A DNA stretch of 64,000 nt from Schizophyllum amplum (lineage: Eukaryota; Basidiomycota; Agaricomycetes; Agaricales; Schizophyllaceae): positions 1,364,001 to 1,428,000 of the forward strand of contig VDMD01000003.1 in NCBI GenBank assembly GCA_007026445.1, written 5' to 3'. A program made the translations under genes and the position numbers. This document shows positions 46,887 through 59,614 of this stretch, piece after piece. Each line of letters opens with the position of its first letter. The first letter of the stretch is position 1. The notes under the pieces were generated by a model. That model saw only the letters and a program-made list of their open reading frames with translations. It was not told the origin of the DNA and did not search any database.

Positions 46887-49800
46887 ATGCCCAACCATAA
46901 ACCACTGCCCGCTCTTCCTCTTGGCCCCAACCCTGCGACGCTCTCCGTCGACTCGCGCGAACACCGTGCGCAAATCATCCGACATGTGTTTGCAGAGATC
47001 CAGGATGCAAGCCTGGATAGCAGACGCGATGAATGGATATCGTCCATCGAGGACGCTCTGGATGACCTCAGCAACAGCATATCTCGCGGAGACTGGCTCC
47101 CTGGCATCAAGAGGGAGCGAAGGAGGAAGCGGGCAAAGCTCGACCGTGACGCCACCGTCAAGGCAGAGCAGAAGACGACCCGGCCCCCGTCTTCGATGTC
47201 CAGGCGATCTTCTATGACACGCAAGGAGAGCTCTTCTCAGCCAGTGTGCGAGGCGGTGTTCTTCCCAACCACAGAGTCGCCTCAGGAAGACCAGGGCAGG
47301 GCGCTCGAAGAGCTGCGAGCTTTGGCTGTCCGCTCGTCCACCCCCGGTCCCAGCTCATCACGCAAGCATTTGCTACTGTCCGTAGCGCCACCCGGGATAA
47401 GGATTCCCGTCCCCACCGAGGACATGGGCTTTGACCTCGTACCAGGGAACGTCGGATGCGCATTTCGGCCATGTGTTTTCCACCTGCCCGAGGTTGGGAG
47501 CCCGGACACGGGCAACGTAGTGCTGTATGGCTTGCATGGAGTCAATGGTGCGCTTTCTTGCTATACATCCTTACCCTTGCTTACTTCTACGCTAGGCGCC
47601 GACGATGAACTCAGGCTGGTCGGAGGCACTTTCACTTTCAAGGGCATAGCATCACCAATACAAGACCACCATTTAACGAAGATTCTCCGCCTTGCAATAT
47701 ACGTCCATCTATCTCTCGTTCTGGAACAGCACCTTCTCGTCGACTCGACCGTGCCGCTTCAGTTTCCAATTCCGCGGTCTACATCCCCCACTACACCGAC
47801 TGCACCTGGCGGGTGGCCGACCGATGACAACAAGAAGGAAGGTGTCAAGGGCCAATATCGTACCTCACTTCTGCCTGCCAGTATCTTCAACTTCTTCAAC
47901 AAGAAGAGCTTGACGCGGCGCAATAATTCCCTCACAGGCTCCCATCCGACAGCTCGCGGCAGCTCACTGGATATGCGCCCATCTACTTCGTACCCTGAAG
48001 GTGACCGACCAGGGCGGGCGTCCGAGGAATTGTCCCCGTCCCTTGGTAGCCGCATCCGCCGGCTGTCTTTCATGCCCACAGATCCGCGGAGCTCGTTCAT
48101 GAAGAACTTTCAACCCAAGGAAGACGCCGACCTACCGTTTGCGGCCACGATCAAGCGTCTCGAACAGGACCGCGGCTTGTTGTCGACCTCCCCAGGCGTT
48201 CGGCTCTCTCTACCCTCGCTCCTGGTAACGCTCGCAGACAAAGAAGCGAAGGTTCCGGGACGCAAGCTCCGCGGCGACGAGCGCACGGGCCTGTTCAGCC
48301 TCCTCGGCTGGGAGGGAAAGGACAGCCAAGGTCGCGGCATGACAGGCATACCGGGCTTCGTGCGCCAACAAAGCTTTCCGGTCCTCGCATCTCTTTATGT
48401 TCCGACTGCCGAGACCCCCGCACAGCCGCCTCAGGAGGACAGCGCGATCTCGGCTGCAATGCACGAGGAACCGACGAGCCATGTCCCGTGCGGTCGTCCG
48501 CGGTGGGTAACATATTGTTACTATTCGCACGACGAGCGGGATATGTCGCTTGGAGAGATGCTGGAGGATGTTGTCTTTGATGCGGACGAGCCATGCGCTA
48601 GGCAAGGGTGTGGTTTCACGCGGGGAAAACACCAGAAGCGGTATAACCACGGCGGTGTCCAAGTTGCCTTTGATTTGGAGGAAACGTCCGGACCGGAGGC
48701 GGATCGGAGCGGGGAGAAGCATAGCGAGGACGAAGACGTGGAGTCCATGATGCAGCTACAAACCTGGGTACGCTGCAACATCTGTCGGGCTGAGTCTTCA
48801 AGAAAGCCCGTGTCGGAAGGTGCTCAGTACGTCGTCGTCGTCTGCAGCAGATGAATTTCTGGCTGATACTATGCCAGTCTTCTGTCCTTCGCGAAGTTTC
48901 TCGAGCTATTGATTTACTCCCCGCGCCTCTGTTCTGTCTCACCGACCATATGCGAGCATACCAGCCCTCCGCCCCAACCATGGACAGACAGCCTTCCTGC
49001 GTCGCGCTATAACATGATACGCATGTTCAAGTGCCGGGAACGCACCGTCGCCATCTCGGTTTCTTCCGTCGAGGATATCTTCGAAATACGCGTTCCCCGG
49101 CTACAGATAGTACGCAGCGGGAACACGAAGTCCCCAAGGGCGCTTGAGATCGACGAGGAGTTGAATGATCTGGACGAAGATAAGAAGAATTTGCGACGCG
49201 AAATCAAGGTGTTCTGGGAGTGCGTCAGCGATCATGTCGACAAGTTGGTGCGTTCCATGTGGCCGGCTACTACGACGGGTCTTTGACGATGCATGCAGGA
49301 GGATATACTGACGACCGATGACATGAAAGCATATAAGAAGGCGCTCCCACGTCTGCCCTCTGTTGACGACGCCTACGATGATATAGACGAGCCGCCGACA
49401 CCCAGGGCACCGGTGATGTCCAAATCTCCCATATCTGGTCTACCAGGCTCCGCAGGTTCAAATCACAACGCCGCTGATTATTTTGGAAACTCGACGGCAC
49501 CGTCCGAGGAGGAGTCTATGTCTGATGCTGCTTCGACGAGATCCTCGATAACCTCTTCCGCGTCGTCGTTGCCTCCGCCGCCATCGAAGGGCGCAGAGCC
49601 GCACGAGCTGCTGTCAAGCATGCGACATGCGTTCCAGCGTACGGAGCAGGGCCTGTATGCGCAGTTGGCAGGGACGCCGGCGGAGACGCTCAACGATGTG
49701 CGCCGGGCTTTCTTGTCGGCAGCGCGCGGGGCGGACCGCAGGCTACAGGCATGGCAGAAGAAGCATCTGTCGAAAGTGATCAAGCAGAACCCATCTCTAG

Positions 49801-51934
49801 CGAAGGTGGATGTGGCGGAGCCGGAATGGTTCAATAAGTCCTGCCACGCCATGCCGCATTCGAATGTTATTGTTCGGGAGGAGGATTGGGGCAGCATCAT
49901 TGCCTTTACCCTCAGGTAAACATATCACAGCGGAGTTGCTCAGTGCTGATCAGGAGACTTATGATAGCACGAACGACTACCAGCGCGAACTGTCGAGCAT
50001 GTCGCTGCCACGGGCGGCGTCAAGTTCCCAGGAGCCGTCTTACCTTTCTCCTCGCTCTGCTGCGCAAGGATCGTCTTTCTTTTCTTCGACATCAGGCTAC
50101 AGATTCTTCAGCGGAGGGGCCAAGCATAGCCCTGATCCCGACAGCGAGGACGCAGTATGGCACGAGCCCGACGACTACTCCGCTGTCATAACAAGGAAGG
50201 AACACCCACGAGATCCAACGTCCATTCTCTCCATTCGCGAGGTCTTGCGCCAGAAATCACCGACTGAAATGACCCCGTCGCCACTGTCGCGCTTCGTCAG
50301 CTCAGGCGAGTCAAAAGGCAGCAGCGGATTGGGGATAATGCCGCCGTCTGCGTGGGCGCGGCCTGCGGTAGAGGTGACCAAGGAGGACGCGGGTGGTGAA
50401 GTCAGCCACGGCAAGACGAACCAGAGCACGCGCACAATGCTGCACAACCTCGAAGCGTCAGACTCACGACCTAGCACAGCCATGGGCACCGTCGCAACAT
50501 CGGGCTTTGCGACGCATATACGGCGGGGCAAGGCGTCGTCTATCATGTCGAGTGAGGCGGAGACAGACGACACGGTGGGCGCACTTGAGCCACCGGAAGT
50601 TCCTAGCAAGGCCGCTCCCACGACACCTGCAAAGGGTACTGCAGATGCGCCTCAAATGCACAGCCCTGTCCCACAGCGGGGGTCATTTTTCACGAACTCC
50701 TTGCCCAGCGGGCTCGCGGGCGCGATGCGATACATGCTCAACGGCAACGAGACGCCGCATACGGCGTCGCCGTTCGCTCGCAACCATCATGGGCTGCTGT
50801 CTACGGAGTTCCTCGCCATCGACGAACGGCCCCACATCAAGTACGACTGGACGGTGGGCAAGCGGCTAAAGTTCAGCTGCACCGTGTACTATGCGAAACA
50901 GTTTGACCAGCTCCGACGGCGATGCGGCGTGCAGGATATCTTCGTCAAGAGCCTCGCACGGAGCGCAAACTGGGCGGCGGACGGTGGGAAGAGCAAGTCC
51001 AACTTCTGGAAGACGGCAGACGACCGGTTCATCATCAAAACGCTTGTCGACGCCTGGAACACGGCAGATTTGCAGGTGCTCATCGACCTCGGGGCGAACT
51101 ACTTCCGGTACATGGACTCAACGGCGAGTCGCCCGACAATGCTGGCCAAGCTGGCGGGGTTCTACACAGTGGAGATACGCAATCTGGAGACGGGAGCAGT
51201 CCAGTCGAAGGCGGATCTGCTGGTGATGGAGAACTTATTCTACGAGCATAAAGTGGAGAAGGCTTTCGACCTCAAGGGCATCCAGGGGCGTAAGGTGAAG
51301 GCTGCACAGAACCAGCAGACGTCGAAGACGTTGTTTGACGGAGAGTGGATAGAAGGTGCGTTTATTAACTGCAGTGCGATATGCGCCTGAACTGTTAGCA
51401 GGACAGCAAAGAACGTTGACTCTTCTAAAACCTCACTCGAAGGCCGTGCTGCGCGAGGCGATCCGGGCGGATGCGGACTTCCTTGCAAAGAGTAACATTA
51501 TGGATTACTCGTGCGTCAGACCTCACTCATGTCGTCAACTGCTCACCTCTGTATAGGCTACTCCTCGGTGTCGACAACGAGAAGAAGCAGATCGCATGCG
51601 GTCTTGTTGACACCATCGGTATGAAAAACAAATTCGCTGGGATTATCCGTCCAATCTTACGATTTGCAGGTAGCTACACGTTTGCGAAGACGCTTGAGTA
51701 CAAGGCGAAGCAAGGTCTGCACTCAGGAAGCGGTAAAGAGATTACCGTTATGCCTCCGAACGAGTACCAGGAACGATTCGTGACTGCCATGGATAACTAC
51801 TTCCTGGCCTGTCCAGGTGAGTCGACGCATAACAGAAATGGACAATCGCTGACGCTGCCTCAGATAAATGGTCCAAACCCATGGACGACTGTGAGATCAT
51901 CAGCGAGGTTGAGCGCTTGCCGAGCGTGCTCTAA
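46887..51934 (+). CDS. Fab1-like phosphatidylinositol-3-phosphate 5-kinase without FYVE finger
   Basis: 1567 residues from exons 46887-48826, 48878-49247, 49299-49915, 49968-51355, 51402-51510, 51557-51618, 51670-51816 and 51864-51934; phases agree. The C-terminal PIP-kinase domain is clear: HIKYDWTVGKRLKFSCTVYY is near the start, then KAFDLKG, SNIMDYSLLLGVD, the metal-binding VDTIGSYTFAKTLE and a PDKWSKPMDD end. The middle has the Fab1-specific Cys-rich region (WVRCNICRAES, then LSFAKFLELLIYS). Fungal Fab1 usually begins with a FYVE finger and a TCP-1-like domain; no FYVE is present and no clear TCP-1 motif is seen in the first 640 residues. It may be a paralogue of a canonical Fab1 elsewhere. 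Confidence 0.85.
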
Positions 51935-52209
51935 ATTCGCCCCCTCTCAAGCATTTTGGAATCCTCAACACACGAACGGTCTTGTTCACATGCATTGTTT
52001 TATTTCTCGTGGGAAGGACTCATCTGCATTGCCTGCTGTACGACTAGATCACGACGCAACCATTGTATTATTATGTACATATATGTGACTTTCCTACAGG
52101 TGCCGGTGATGGCGCTGGCAGCGCGGTTGACTAATCTAATACTTGCGGAAGAAATTTTCGTCAAAGTATAGCAACCTGTGAGATAGGCAATGTACATGCT
52201 TGACTTTAC

Positions 52210-52282
52210 GGCGTGATAGCTCAGTTGGGAGAGCAGCAGACTGAAGTTCTGAAGGTCCCGCGTTCAATCCGCGGTCATGCCA
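52210..52282 (+). tRNA. tRNA-Phe (GAA), copy 2
   Basis: Identical over all 73 nt to the copy at 39595, with different flanks except for a pol III-type T run at about 52306. Anticodon GAA, no intron. Confidence 0.93.
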
Positions 52283-52509
52283 CTAATGCAATGTGCAAGA
52301 TCAAACTTTTTGCTGCTCTTTGAACACAGCGTAAGGACGCACAGCTCAGCGCTGAGCGCTGAGCGCCTGAACTTCAACTTGAAGGCGTTGGAGAGCAGTG
52401 ATAATGTGGGTTAGTTTATACAGAAGTTCAGACCGCGCCCAATGATGATACGACGTCGACGCGCGTGTTGTTTACATGGATTACAGTCCCAGCCGTGTCG
52501 GTCGCTCAA

Positions 52510-55500
52510 CTATCTAGCATACTCTACAAGATCCTTCTCCTGCAGCCCGCGGCCGCTATATATTGGTACACGGATCTGAACCTGATCGTAAGACAGTCGT
52601 CGCCCGCCGTCGCTGCGAACCTCCGGTCCACTGCGAGCCTCTGAGCCCCGCACCACCTCACGCGCACCATCCGCGTGCTTCGTCTTCGACGGCTTCCTTC
52701 TACCTAGATGCTCCGCCGAGCGCGTCCGGTCGAGGTGTCCATTCGTGCGGCCCTCATCCACGAGCGCGTGCAGCTGCTGCGACGCCGCCCTGCGCACCTT
52801 GCGCGGCAGCGCCTCCAGTTGCTCGTTCGCCTCAAGCTCGTCGCACGAGCGCTTCCGCGCGCTGTGCGGGCTGTCCGCCTCCACGGGTTCGCCGTCGATG
52901 GATGACGTGGTGTCGTCGTCCGCGTCCCCTGCCCTGTCCGGCGCATCTCCTCCCTCTTGCACCACGCCCTCGTGCGCCACCCGGTCGTGCGTCACAGCAT
53001 CCAGCACAACCGTCGTCCTATCTTGCGCCAGCCGCGCACCGTCCGGCGCCTCGTACTCCATTTCCGCCTCCTGCATGGTTACCTCCTCAAGCTCCTCTTC
53101 CGCGGATGAGAGGTACGACTCCAGCTCCGCGTCGTCCATCTCGTCCTCGCCGTCCATCGTCTCCATCGCCTCCAGCTCGATCTGCATCGCCGGCGCGAGT
53201 GGCGTCACCACCGTCTGGCTTTCCTCGTACTGTCTCTCTGTGGGTCGTTGCGGATCAGTAGCCTGCATAGCGTCTGCGCCGCTCGCGACGGCTTGTGCGC
53301 GGACACAGATGCGACAGCGGCAATGGTAGAGGGGCGAGCACGCTTCACGCCAGACCTATTGTCGCATATGGTCAGAAAGAGCGTACGGCTACGAAAAGCG
53401 AACAACTCACATCCCAGAGCACCCTCCGACTCTTTTCCGGTAGGTGCGCGATGCTCACAGGGATGTACGGTACTGCCGGCATGGTACGCGGGTTCTCCAA
53501 TACCGGGTCCACGGCGATCGTTATGGGTGTCGGGTCCTCATCCATCGTGTCGCGGTTCCCGGTGACCTTCTCTTCCTCGCCCCCGGCCATTGCCACATCC
53601 GAATCGGGCGGTAATGACCGGCTGGCGGTCGAGCTCGACGTCGGCGGGCTGTCCGCGTGCTCGTTCTCATTCATCTCCTCGTCGGCTTTCTCCCTATGCG
53701 ACGCCTCCTCGCGCCGCTCGTCCTCGCGCCGGTACTCGCGCCGTGCGACCCAGTCGATGCCCTCGATCCAAGAGCTCTCTTCGCGTAGCTGTTCCATGAC
53801 GTCGTCCAAGGATAACCGCGCGGCGCGCACGGCTGGGTCCGTCGAAGGTCGATTCGTAGCCAGAGTTCGTGTCGGCAGGACGGGTGAGCTGTGTGGTGAT
53901 GTGACAGACGCGGCTCGCTCGACCCTGGTGTGGGGCGCATCAGCTTGGTATTCTTGCACCAGCTTGCGGACGAGGTTCTTCAGCGCGGGCATCAGCACCG
54001 CCCGCATCTGCTGCGCCCATGCACTATCCAGGGCGCGTAGTAAATTTGTGCTAGTCGGTAGACCGAGGTGCACGGATGATAATCGAGGGTGCGGGATACC
54101 ACGCGTCGTGTCCTCCGGGTCGGGCTCGCCCTCCTCCGTTAGCCATGGGCATGGATGTCGCGCCTCTACGACAAAGTCTTCGTCTGCGCCTCCCGCGCCG
54201 TACTCGCTTTCGATGTGTCCGTATGCGATGTACATCTGGTCGCTTGGCGCGAGCCAGTGTCCCTCCAGTATTCGGCCCCGCGCCCAGTCCTGGAGTGCCA
54301 GCGGACGGACCTGTGCTTCCTCACGATAGTGCGCGCCGTCCTCATCCTCCACACCATAACCATCTTCATCAGAGATGTCCGAGTCGTCGTACTCAGCATT
54401 ACTGGCAAGTTCGGGGGTAAGTGTGGCACGCCTCCGGGAGCCACGACCAGTCACTGCCGCTTCGTAGGCGGTGCTGACGAGCAACTGCTCGAGTAAGTCG
54501 TGTATCTTGGTGTTTTTGCGTAGCCAGTATTTGTCGCGGGCGAGGGTAATGAGATCGTCCAGGGTGCCATCGGCCCATGTCAAAAATGCGTCGCGCGAGA
54601 GGCCAGTCTCCCAGTCGACCTCTCCTGTGAAGTCCCAGTCAAGGTCGCCACTCAGGCGCGGTCCACCTATAGAGGCAATATCCGCCGGCGAATCCTTCAC
54701 CCGTCTCCAGAGAGCTTCGCCGCGACATGCGCGGCAGGTGGCGTGTACGCCGGGCCAGGTCTCTTCGTCCTCGTTCTCGTGAACTCCAACGACAATGCTG
54801 GGATGTATCTGCTGATACTGGTATTCCCCCATCTCTTGCGGGGGAGCGTCACGCAGGCATACGCCGCAAAAGAATAATCGGCGCTTCCAGTGCTCGGAGC
54901 ATACAGCGGGGCAGACGTCAAAGGAGGGTGTGCGCAACCAGCGTCTGCACTGTGTAAGCCCTGCGTAGGTGGAAGGGTGGTTGACGCGGCAGACAGTGCA
55001 AACGTTGTTGTAGATCTGGCGGAAGTGGCGTGCGGGGGGAACACGAAGAGTGGCGGCGTTTGACGAGTTGGACTTGACTCGTACGAAACCAAGGTGTGCG
55101 AGATGATTCTGGGGGTCGATGACCGCGAGCGCGTGGGCGTAGAAGAGATGGGAGTCAACTGCAGTGGGGTCAGCGTGCGAGTACGCGCGGGTGAATATGA
55201 TGTTCGCCGCAAAGTTCGGAGCGCCATAAGCGCCGGAGCATCAACATCGTAGGTACGAAGGACAAACAGAGCAGGAAGGGGGAGAAGCGAGAGTGATCAC
55301 GCACGTGCAGCACCCCATTGAGGACAAACATCGTAGACCTTCTCGAGCTCGTTGAAGTCGCGGATAACGTCGTACATCATTCGCTGCTGCCAGAATTGTG
55401 GGTGCCGGTACGCGTGTGGGACACGGCCTCGTCGAGCGAAGTACAGCAGCAGGTGCGTCGCGATTAACCTGGCGATCTCAATCAGCACCGCGGTACCGCG

Positions 55501-55661
55501 TCCGACGACGCGCGTGACGGGACAGCACACACGCGTCAACGTCAAAGGCGGACGCACCGCACGACTTCGGGGGGTAGCTGCGGCCACGACCGCGTTATCT
55601 TTCCTTTGTACGTCGTCGCCGACGACGACAGCGACGACGCCGTCGCGTCCGAGGTCGCCAT
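52510..55661 (-). CDS. F-box-like protein of a basidiomycete family
   Basis: 953 residues from minus-strand exons 55558-55661, 55305-55468, 53411-55158 and 52510-53355; the joins keep frame. After a Ser/Thr-rich start, WPQLPPEVVRLIATHLLL at residues 27-44 resembles the opening of an F-box, which would link it to an SCF ubiquitin ligase. Next come a Cys-rich region (VCTVCRVN, CSEHWKRRLFFCGVCLRD, CRACRG) with HENEDEETWPGVHATC, which I associate with a widespread Agaricomycete family, and long acidic/Ser-rich linkers. Near residue 690 lies DVWREACSPLYHCRCRICVR. The last 250 residues are acidic and disordered. F-box assignment is moderate; substrates unknown. Confidence 0.65.
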
Positions 55662-55991
55662 GATCGACGCGGAGATGGTCAGTGCGCAGAGCAAAGCGGA
55701 GGACACGATGATGACACAGCACAGCTTGAGATAATCCCACGTGCAGATGCACACGTGTTTCCAGTGTTGGATTTTCTTTGTTCTCTGAAAACGGAAACAG
55801 ACACATTCCTGCAAGGTGCCTTCGGAGATGACCCGGTGCTGACGCGCCTCAAGAAGCTTGCTCAAGCTTCCAAAGTGCCTGAGTACTGTAGAATTGCGTA
55901 GATTGTCGACATATCGGCGTCGTGACCTGAGATAATGTCTGCAGCACAAACGTCCACTGGCCCACACCTAAAGATACACTGGCTATGTACA

Positions 55992-57974
55992 CTATGCTGT
56001 CCTTGTTGGATGTAGGGCCACAACAAGAGCGCCATTTTTTGAGCCGTCCTTCACCTGCAGCCACCGCCCGAACCGATGCTCTTGCCCCAAGCCGGCTACC
56101 AGTAGCACCGACGACGGTGCGCTCTTCTTCACTGAAGGCGCCGATGCCCACTCCGTGTGCTCGAGAAACGCTTTCGGCGCGGGGACGAGCTGTAGGGAGT
56201 TGACGACGCCGGGCGCGGGCACGGTGCCGACGAGCGAGAAGGACTTCAATTTGGGATCGAGCTGCCAGAGGCGGATGGAGCCCTCCCATGAGCCTGCAAT
56301 GATGATGAGTTGTTGACGAGAAGGTTAGGCAAAAAGACTCACCAGAGGCAAAGAGATCGGAATACGGAAGGACCGCGAGGGATGTCACCCAGCGCGGGGA
56401 CTGCACGACGCCTTCCGTTGCGGACTCCGTCTCGTGCAATCCGTGCGCCAGCGGTTGCGTAAATATCGGTTTCTTCTTCTGCGTAGACCATAGGCATATT
56501 GACCTGCGTCTCAGTCAGCCCCACCCAACCCTTAACGATATGCCACTCACCCGCTATCCCCACCGCTCACAAACGTCGTCTCGTCAACCATGGCCACACA
56601 CTCCAGACTGCCCTCCACAAACTTCAAATCCTTCTCCTTCCTCTGCTTCCGCTTGACGCCCCCATCCATCTCATCATCGACGTCCTCGCCCTCATCGTCC
56701 CCGCGCAGCCCGCCGTCAAGCACGTCGCGGATGCGGCTGCGCCCGCCACCGCGGAACACCAGCTGCGTCTCCTCGACGATCTTCCAAAACCGCGTTGTCT
56801 TGTCGCGCCCGCCCGCGCTCACGCACGTCTCCCCGCGCAGCGCGTCGATCGCGAGCACAACGTCCTGATGCCCGAAGAGCGTCTCGACGTAGCCCATCAC
56901 GTCCGGCGAAAGGTCGTACACCTTGAGCGTGCGGTCGAAGGAGCCGCTGTACAGCTGGTGTGAGCCCTTGCGGAAGGCGAGGCACTGGAGGGATGGTGAG
57001 TAAGGAGAGATAGAAAGTAAGGGCCGTGATGCGTACGGAGATGGAGTCCTTATGGCCAAGGTGTCCGATGAAGCCCTTGATCCACTCGCCAGTTTCGGCA
57101 TCCCAGACGCATACGCGCCTGTCCTTGCCGGCGGACGCAAGATATTTGCCATCGCTGCTGAGCGCTAGTGCGAGGACCTCGTCTGTATGCCCCCGTATAG
57201 ATGCGTCAGGGACGGCCTTGCCTTTGCCCTTGACGTCGGCCTTGCCCTTCCCCTTGACATCAGGGCGCACCTTGAACATCGTCTTCTGCTTGGCACCATT
57301 TCGCAGATCCCACTTGATGATCGAGCCCTCCTTCCCGGCTGTGTAGAGGAATTCTGCAGAGTCGGACGCGACGGCGGATGTGACGGAAAATCGGTGTCCA
57401 CGTGTGCTGAGCGTCTCTTGTGGTGGTTGTGAGAGATCGTACTGTTAGATATGAATATTTGTAGCACAAGGAAAGTAGGGAGACGCACGGAATCGGCCAC
57501 GAAGAGATGGACCTTGCCGGAGTGCTCCAGCACGTCCTGCTTCAAGCGCGCAGAGATGAGTTCCCTGTCGACGTCTGCCGCGTCAAATTCGCCCTCCGCT
57601 GCTCTATGTCAGATGCGTTGCTGAATGCATGCTTATTACGCACCTAGTCCCTCCTTTATGCTATCGAGGTAGAGCTTCGCGAGCCGCAAGCGTTTCTCCG
57701 CAGGCGTCTCGTTCTCGTCCTCGTCCGCGCTCCCCTCCTCCCCCTCAGACTGCCGCAGGTCCAGATCATCGATGTTCCCCTCATCGTCCGTGCGATCCGA
57801 ATCGAGCTCCTCGTCGTTGCGCTTCCCCTTCTTCCCCGTCTGCTGCCTCCCACCTGAGGACGTGGGCTCGCGCCCCTTCTTCGCGCTCTTTTTGGATTTT
57901 CCAGATGGGTCCGCGGCAGATGCGGTGCGCTTGCGCTTGCGCGTTTTGTTGTTCACGAAGAAGGCATCCGGCAT
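55992..57974 (-). CDS. RRP9: U3 snoRNP protein RRP9 (U3-55K), WD40 repeats
   Basis: Nucleolar component of the U3 snoRNP that processes pre-18S rRNA. ATG at 57974; exons 57644-57974, 57489-57601, then from 57441 downward through several more to TAG at 55992-55994. The N-terminus is Lys/Arg-rich then Asp/Glu-rich, followed by the family segment TPAEKRLRLAKLYLDSIK, then RLKQDVLEHSGKVH. Six or seven WD40 blades follow (GKEGSIIKWDL, SAGKDRRVCVWDAETG, SGSFDRTLKVYDL, GGRDKTTRFWKI, SGSICLWS, SGSWEGSIRLWQL). A 30-residue acidic insertion sits between blades around 56650. It is divergent from the hydrolase gene, with 184 bases between the ATGs. Confidence 0.92.
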
Positions 57975-58158
57975 CGTTCGTGGCGGCGGCGCGCGCAGTG
58001 GAAGAAAACAATGCGCCGATCAGCATGAAATTTCGACGGTGTCGGCAGCCGGCTTAGCCGGGCCGGCGAGAGGCTTCCCCCTCAATCAATCTCTCACTGC
58101 AATCACACTGTACTTATCGTTACTATGGACAGTGACGGCGTGCTTTCCTCCTGCGGCC
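57975..58158. promoter_or_regulatory. Short divergent promoter of RRP9 and the hydrolase
   Basis: Only 184 bases separate the start codons, so promoter elements are shared or interleaved. No TATA box seen. Confidence 0.5.
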
Positions 58159-59614
58159 ATGGTCCTCCAGTCGCGCGCATACACCTTTGATGCTCGACCG
58201 GACTATCCTCTGCTAGTTTCAGTCAAGCGGTACTGGGACCCACAAGCGTCGTCTGACGCGCCGGATGCTCTCACCCTCGTCTGGACGCACGCCACAGGCT
58301 TTCACAACGAAGTCTCGGAGCCCGTCATCGAAGACCTCTATGCGCTTCACGGTCTAAGGATACACGACATGTGGGCCATCGAGTGCCCCAACCACGGGGC
58401 GTCCGCCGCGTTGAACGAGCGCGAACTGCAGTTTGGTTATGAGCCTGTGTGTGCGTGTAGCTTCTCCCCGCATCTGGTACAGGCCTTATATCCCTTTCAG
58501 TTGGCTGGAGCGAATACGCGCGTGCCGTACATCTTGTTCTCACTGGACAAGGGACTGGTGTAGACGTCGACTTCAGCAAACGACGCCTTGTCGGCATCGG
58601 ACAAAGCATGGGTGCCGTCGCCCTCGAGCTCTCGCTCACCTACTTCCCACGCATCCCATATCATGCCCTTGTACTCGTTGAACCGATGGTCATGAACCGT
58701 GAAGCGGCCGAAGGACCACACGAATTCCTGGTCAATGGCGCTCGCAATCGCCGCGACGTCTGGCCGAGCAAACCTGAGGCATACAAGCTCCTAAAGAGTC
58801 GCGGGTGGAAGTCGTGGGACGACAGAGTCCTTAGGCTTTTTGTGGTACGTGATATCGTCATTTGATCTTGGTGTCACCGACCGTCTCGCGAGCTCTCCAA
58901 CACGCCGCTGCCTTCGTTTTCTGCTCCTTTTCCCTCGTGCAGCGTCCCTCCCATCCTGGCTTATTTCCACCCCTTTCCATTGTTTTTCTCCCCGGTTTGT
59001 TGAATACTGGGAGCGGGGGCGTCGGGAGGCACCATTCCTTTGGTACAAGTCCTCACACTAATGATTTTTTTTTCACAGGAGCACGGCATGCGTTCTCTGC
59101 CCACTGCAGAATACCCCGACAAGACAGAAGGCGTCACCCTCGCCTGTCCGAAGCGGCAAGAAGCCGTATGTCGCGTTCATCTTTCTCTTCAAATCACCGG
59201 TCGCTCAGGCTTCGCAGGCAAGCTATGAAGACCCCCTCGGTGTCGCGCGTTGCTACGGCTTCCTGAAGCACGGTGTGAAGCGCGTGCCCACGCACATCAT
59301 CTACGGCGCCATCGATGACTACATGTAAGCCTTCTGAGTTATACTGAGCCACGCTCCAGAGCGCATATTGACGAGTTGCCTCAGCCCCGCATTTGTGAAG
59401 GACGACGTGATTGCGAACGCTATCGGAGGCAAACAGCACCTCGCCTCCCTGTCTCGCGTGGAGAACGCGGGGCATTTGGTGCGTACAATAACGATAACGC
59501 ACCCGTCATATTGTGCTAAAGCCGCGCTCGTAGGTCGTGCAGACGAATCCGAAGGGGCTGGCGGAAAAGATTCATCAGGCGCTACGGCGTCACTCTGTCG
59601 GTCCAAAGTTGTAA
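58159..59614 (+). CDS. Alpha/beta-hydrolase
   Basis: 334 residues from exons 58159-58450, 58501-58844, 59079-59165, 59218-59324, 59385-59478 and 59534-59614. The fold is visible from the nucleophile elbow GIGQSMGAVALELS (Gly-x-Ser-x-Gly; Ser near residue 149), the acidic-residue strand HIIYGAIDDYIP and the late His in VENAGHLVVQTNP. It resembles fungal AB-hydrolase_1 family members (epoxide hydrolase or esterase type) but the substrate cannot be told. There is no signal peptide. Intron 2 (58845-59078) is 234 nt, several times longer than the others here. Confidence 0.8.

Noticed and set aside
49916..49943. A 28-nt intron in the Fab1-like gene ending at the first in-phase AG
   Set aside because: Too short to splice. 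Using the AG at 49966-49967 gives a normal 52-nt intron with a CTGAT branch site and the same reading frame.
58845..59078. A second intronic snoRNA in the hydrolase gene
   Set aside because: No TGATGA/CTGA box pair and no hairpin-hinge-hairpin-ACA arrangement on the plus strand.
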